The position numbers and the translations under genes were made by a program. A DNA stretch of 6,196 nucleotides from a bacterium (lineage in GTDB: Bacteria > SZUA-79 > Acidulodesulfobacterales > Acidulodesulfobacteraceae). This document shows, in pieces, positions 5,574 to 6,196 of the stretch (position 1 is the first letter of the stretch; each line of letters starts with the position of its first letter). The stretch spans positions 1 through 6,196 of the forward strand of contig JAJZLA010000109.1 of the NCBI GenBank assembly GCA_021803845.1. Direction: 5' to 3'. The notes under the pieces are model-generated. The model did not search any database and had not been told where the DNA came from. It worked only from the letters and a program-made list of their open reading frames with translations.

Positions 5574-6118
5574 AAAGCGTCCTCTCCGTTATCTTCGTAA
5601 TAGTTTTTCCTGAGCATAAATATTTTAAAGCCGAACTTTTTATAAAGATTCACCGCCTTTAAATTGGACGCCCTAACTTCCAGAAAAAAATCTTTTATGC
5701 CTCTGCCGGCATTTATTTTTATAACGCTGTCGAGCATTAGCGAGCCTATTCCCTTCGACTGCATTTCGTTCGCCACAGTAATGTCCAGTATGTGCATTTC
5801 GTCCAGAACGTTATAGAAAATAAAAAAACCTATAATACGCGACTGCAAATCGAATTTCATGGAAGAGTCTATATCCCCCTCCGTAAATTTTCCGGAAGGA
5901 CCGCCGCCGTCCGCCTTATCCGCCGCGCCGTCCGAATAGCATATTAAAAAACCGGAACCTTCCCGCTTCAATTCGTCGTCGAACATTTTCCTGTCCCATA
6001 CAGTTTGGGACGACCGCATATGCAGGTCGAACATTTCTTTGATTATATATTCGGTCAAGGAATGATTGGTTGCGTGCGGGGAAACAAATTCTTTCAGGTC
6101 TAAAAAATTTATTTTCAT
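5552..6118 (-). CDS. rimI: RimI-like ribosomal protein bS18 N-terminal alanine acetyltransferase
   Basis: This 188-residue GNAT acetyltransferase has strong RimI signatures. The acetyl-CoA loop is QSKGIG (120-125) after LDITV (111-115). LEVRASN-x-x-A-x-x-LY-x-x-FGF (146-164) holds Glu147 and Tyr159, spaced like the catalytic Glu103 and Tyr115 of E. coli RimI. RKNYYEDNGEDALCM (170-184) is the characteristic RimI C-terminus. The expected reaction is transfer of acetyl from acetyl-CoA to the N-terminal alanine of S18. The protein is longer than E. coli RimI (148 residues), mainly through a Gly/Asp-rich insertion at about 61-92 between the second and third strands, plus a longer N-terminus. The ATG at 6118-6116 lacks a clear ribosome binding site, so the start is less certain than the rest. 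The 3' end overlaps pyrKD by 22 bp. Another Nα-acetyltransferase specificity cannot be excluded. Confidence 0.87.
   Translation of the reverse strand: MKINFLDLKEFVSPHATNHSLTEYIIKEMFDLHMRSSQTVWDRKMFDDELKREGSGFLICYSDGAADKADGGGPSGKFTEGDIDSSMKFDLQSRIIGFFIFYNVLDEMHILDITVANEMQSKGIGSLMLDSVIKINAGRGIKDFFLEVRASNLKAVNLYKKFGFKIFMLRKNYYEDNGEDALCMVKKS
5581..5587 (-). promoter_or_regulatory. Ribosome binding site of pyrKD inside rimI
   Basis: GGAGAGG on the minus strand lies 7 nt before the pyrKD ATG and is made from the rimI codons for Gly-Glu-Asp in its conserved C-terminus. It fixes the pyrKD start at 5573 rather than at the downstream ATG in the rimI frame, and shows that the two genes share one transcript. 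Confidence 0.8.
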
Positions 6119-6196
6119 ACGAAACGATATTTCAATTTACGTTATATCATTGCAGGCAATCCGTCAATAATTAATAATATCTTTATATGCGTCTTT
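6119..6196 (-). other. Upstream region of the rimI operon; possible weak promoter
   Basis: On the minus strand TTGACG (6167-6162) and TATAAC (6146-6141) resemble a sigma-70 promoter, but the 15-nt spacer is shorter than usual. The preceding sequence is open in one frame for ten codons up to a TGA at 6166-6164, so it could be the tail of an upstream gene, in which case rimI may be part of a longer operon. The stretch is too short to decide. Confidence 0.25.

Noticed and set aside
6164..6196. C-terminal tail of an upstream minus-strand gene (ten codons before TGA)
   Set aside because: A second frame is also open across the same bases to a TAA near 6145, and ten codons with no motif cannot be assigned.

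Overview
The window is low-GC bacterial DNA in which every supported gene lies on the minus strand. In transcription order, from high to low coordinates, they are: a RimI-type acetyltransferase, a fused PyrK-PyrD dihydroorotate dehydrogenase, RmuC, a type IV major-pilin-like protein, a DUF2281-like antitoxin with a MazF toxin, and the first 55 codons of a FAD/NAD(P) oxidoreductase of the sulfide:quinone reductase/NDH-2 type. A long pilin with a sigma-54-type promoter and a sulfide:quinone-reductase-like flavoprotein suggest a Gram-negative, delta-proteobacteria-like organism, possibly a sulfur-metabolising one. That placement is inference; there is no rRNA or other marker here.

Region 2217-6118 reads as one housekeeping operon. 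rimI overlaps pyrKD by 22 bp, with the pyrKD ribosome binding site inside rimI, and rmuC follows 15 bp after pyrKD. The pyrKD gene joins the electron-transfer subunit (FAD, 2Fe-2S) and the catalytic class 1B subunit (FMN, Cys base) in one polypeptide through a Lys/Glu/Ala-rich linker. Both halves look intact.

Region 1904-2216 is a 313-bp gene-free control region for the pilin. It holds a near-consensus -24/-12 promoter at 1968-1983. Further upstream is a set of TTGACAAAAATTGTCAA-like palindromes with TGTC half-sites, grouped in pairs exactly 20 bp (two helical turns) apart. This is the layout of a PilR-type enhancer controlling pilA, although a sigma-70 reading of part of it is also possible.

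Region 400-1194 is a compact toxin-antitoxin cassette with its own promoter, a candidate autoregulatory operator, and translationally coupled genes (TTGA overlap, TTG-started toxin). It is bracketed by two 58-bp direct repeats that differ at one base. Each repeat contains a GC-rich hairpin followed by a T-tract in the minus direction, so one copy terminates the pilin transcript and the other terminates the toxin transcript. The conserved part is longer than a terminator needs. That suggests a REP/MITE-like unit, or an insertion that duplicated the terminator.

Region 167-399 is an AT-rich intergenic stretch that holds a plausible promoter for the oxidoreductase and nothing else that can be supported.
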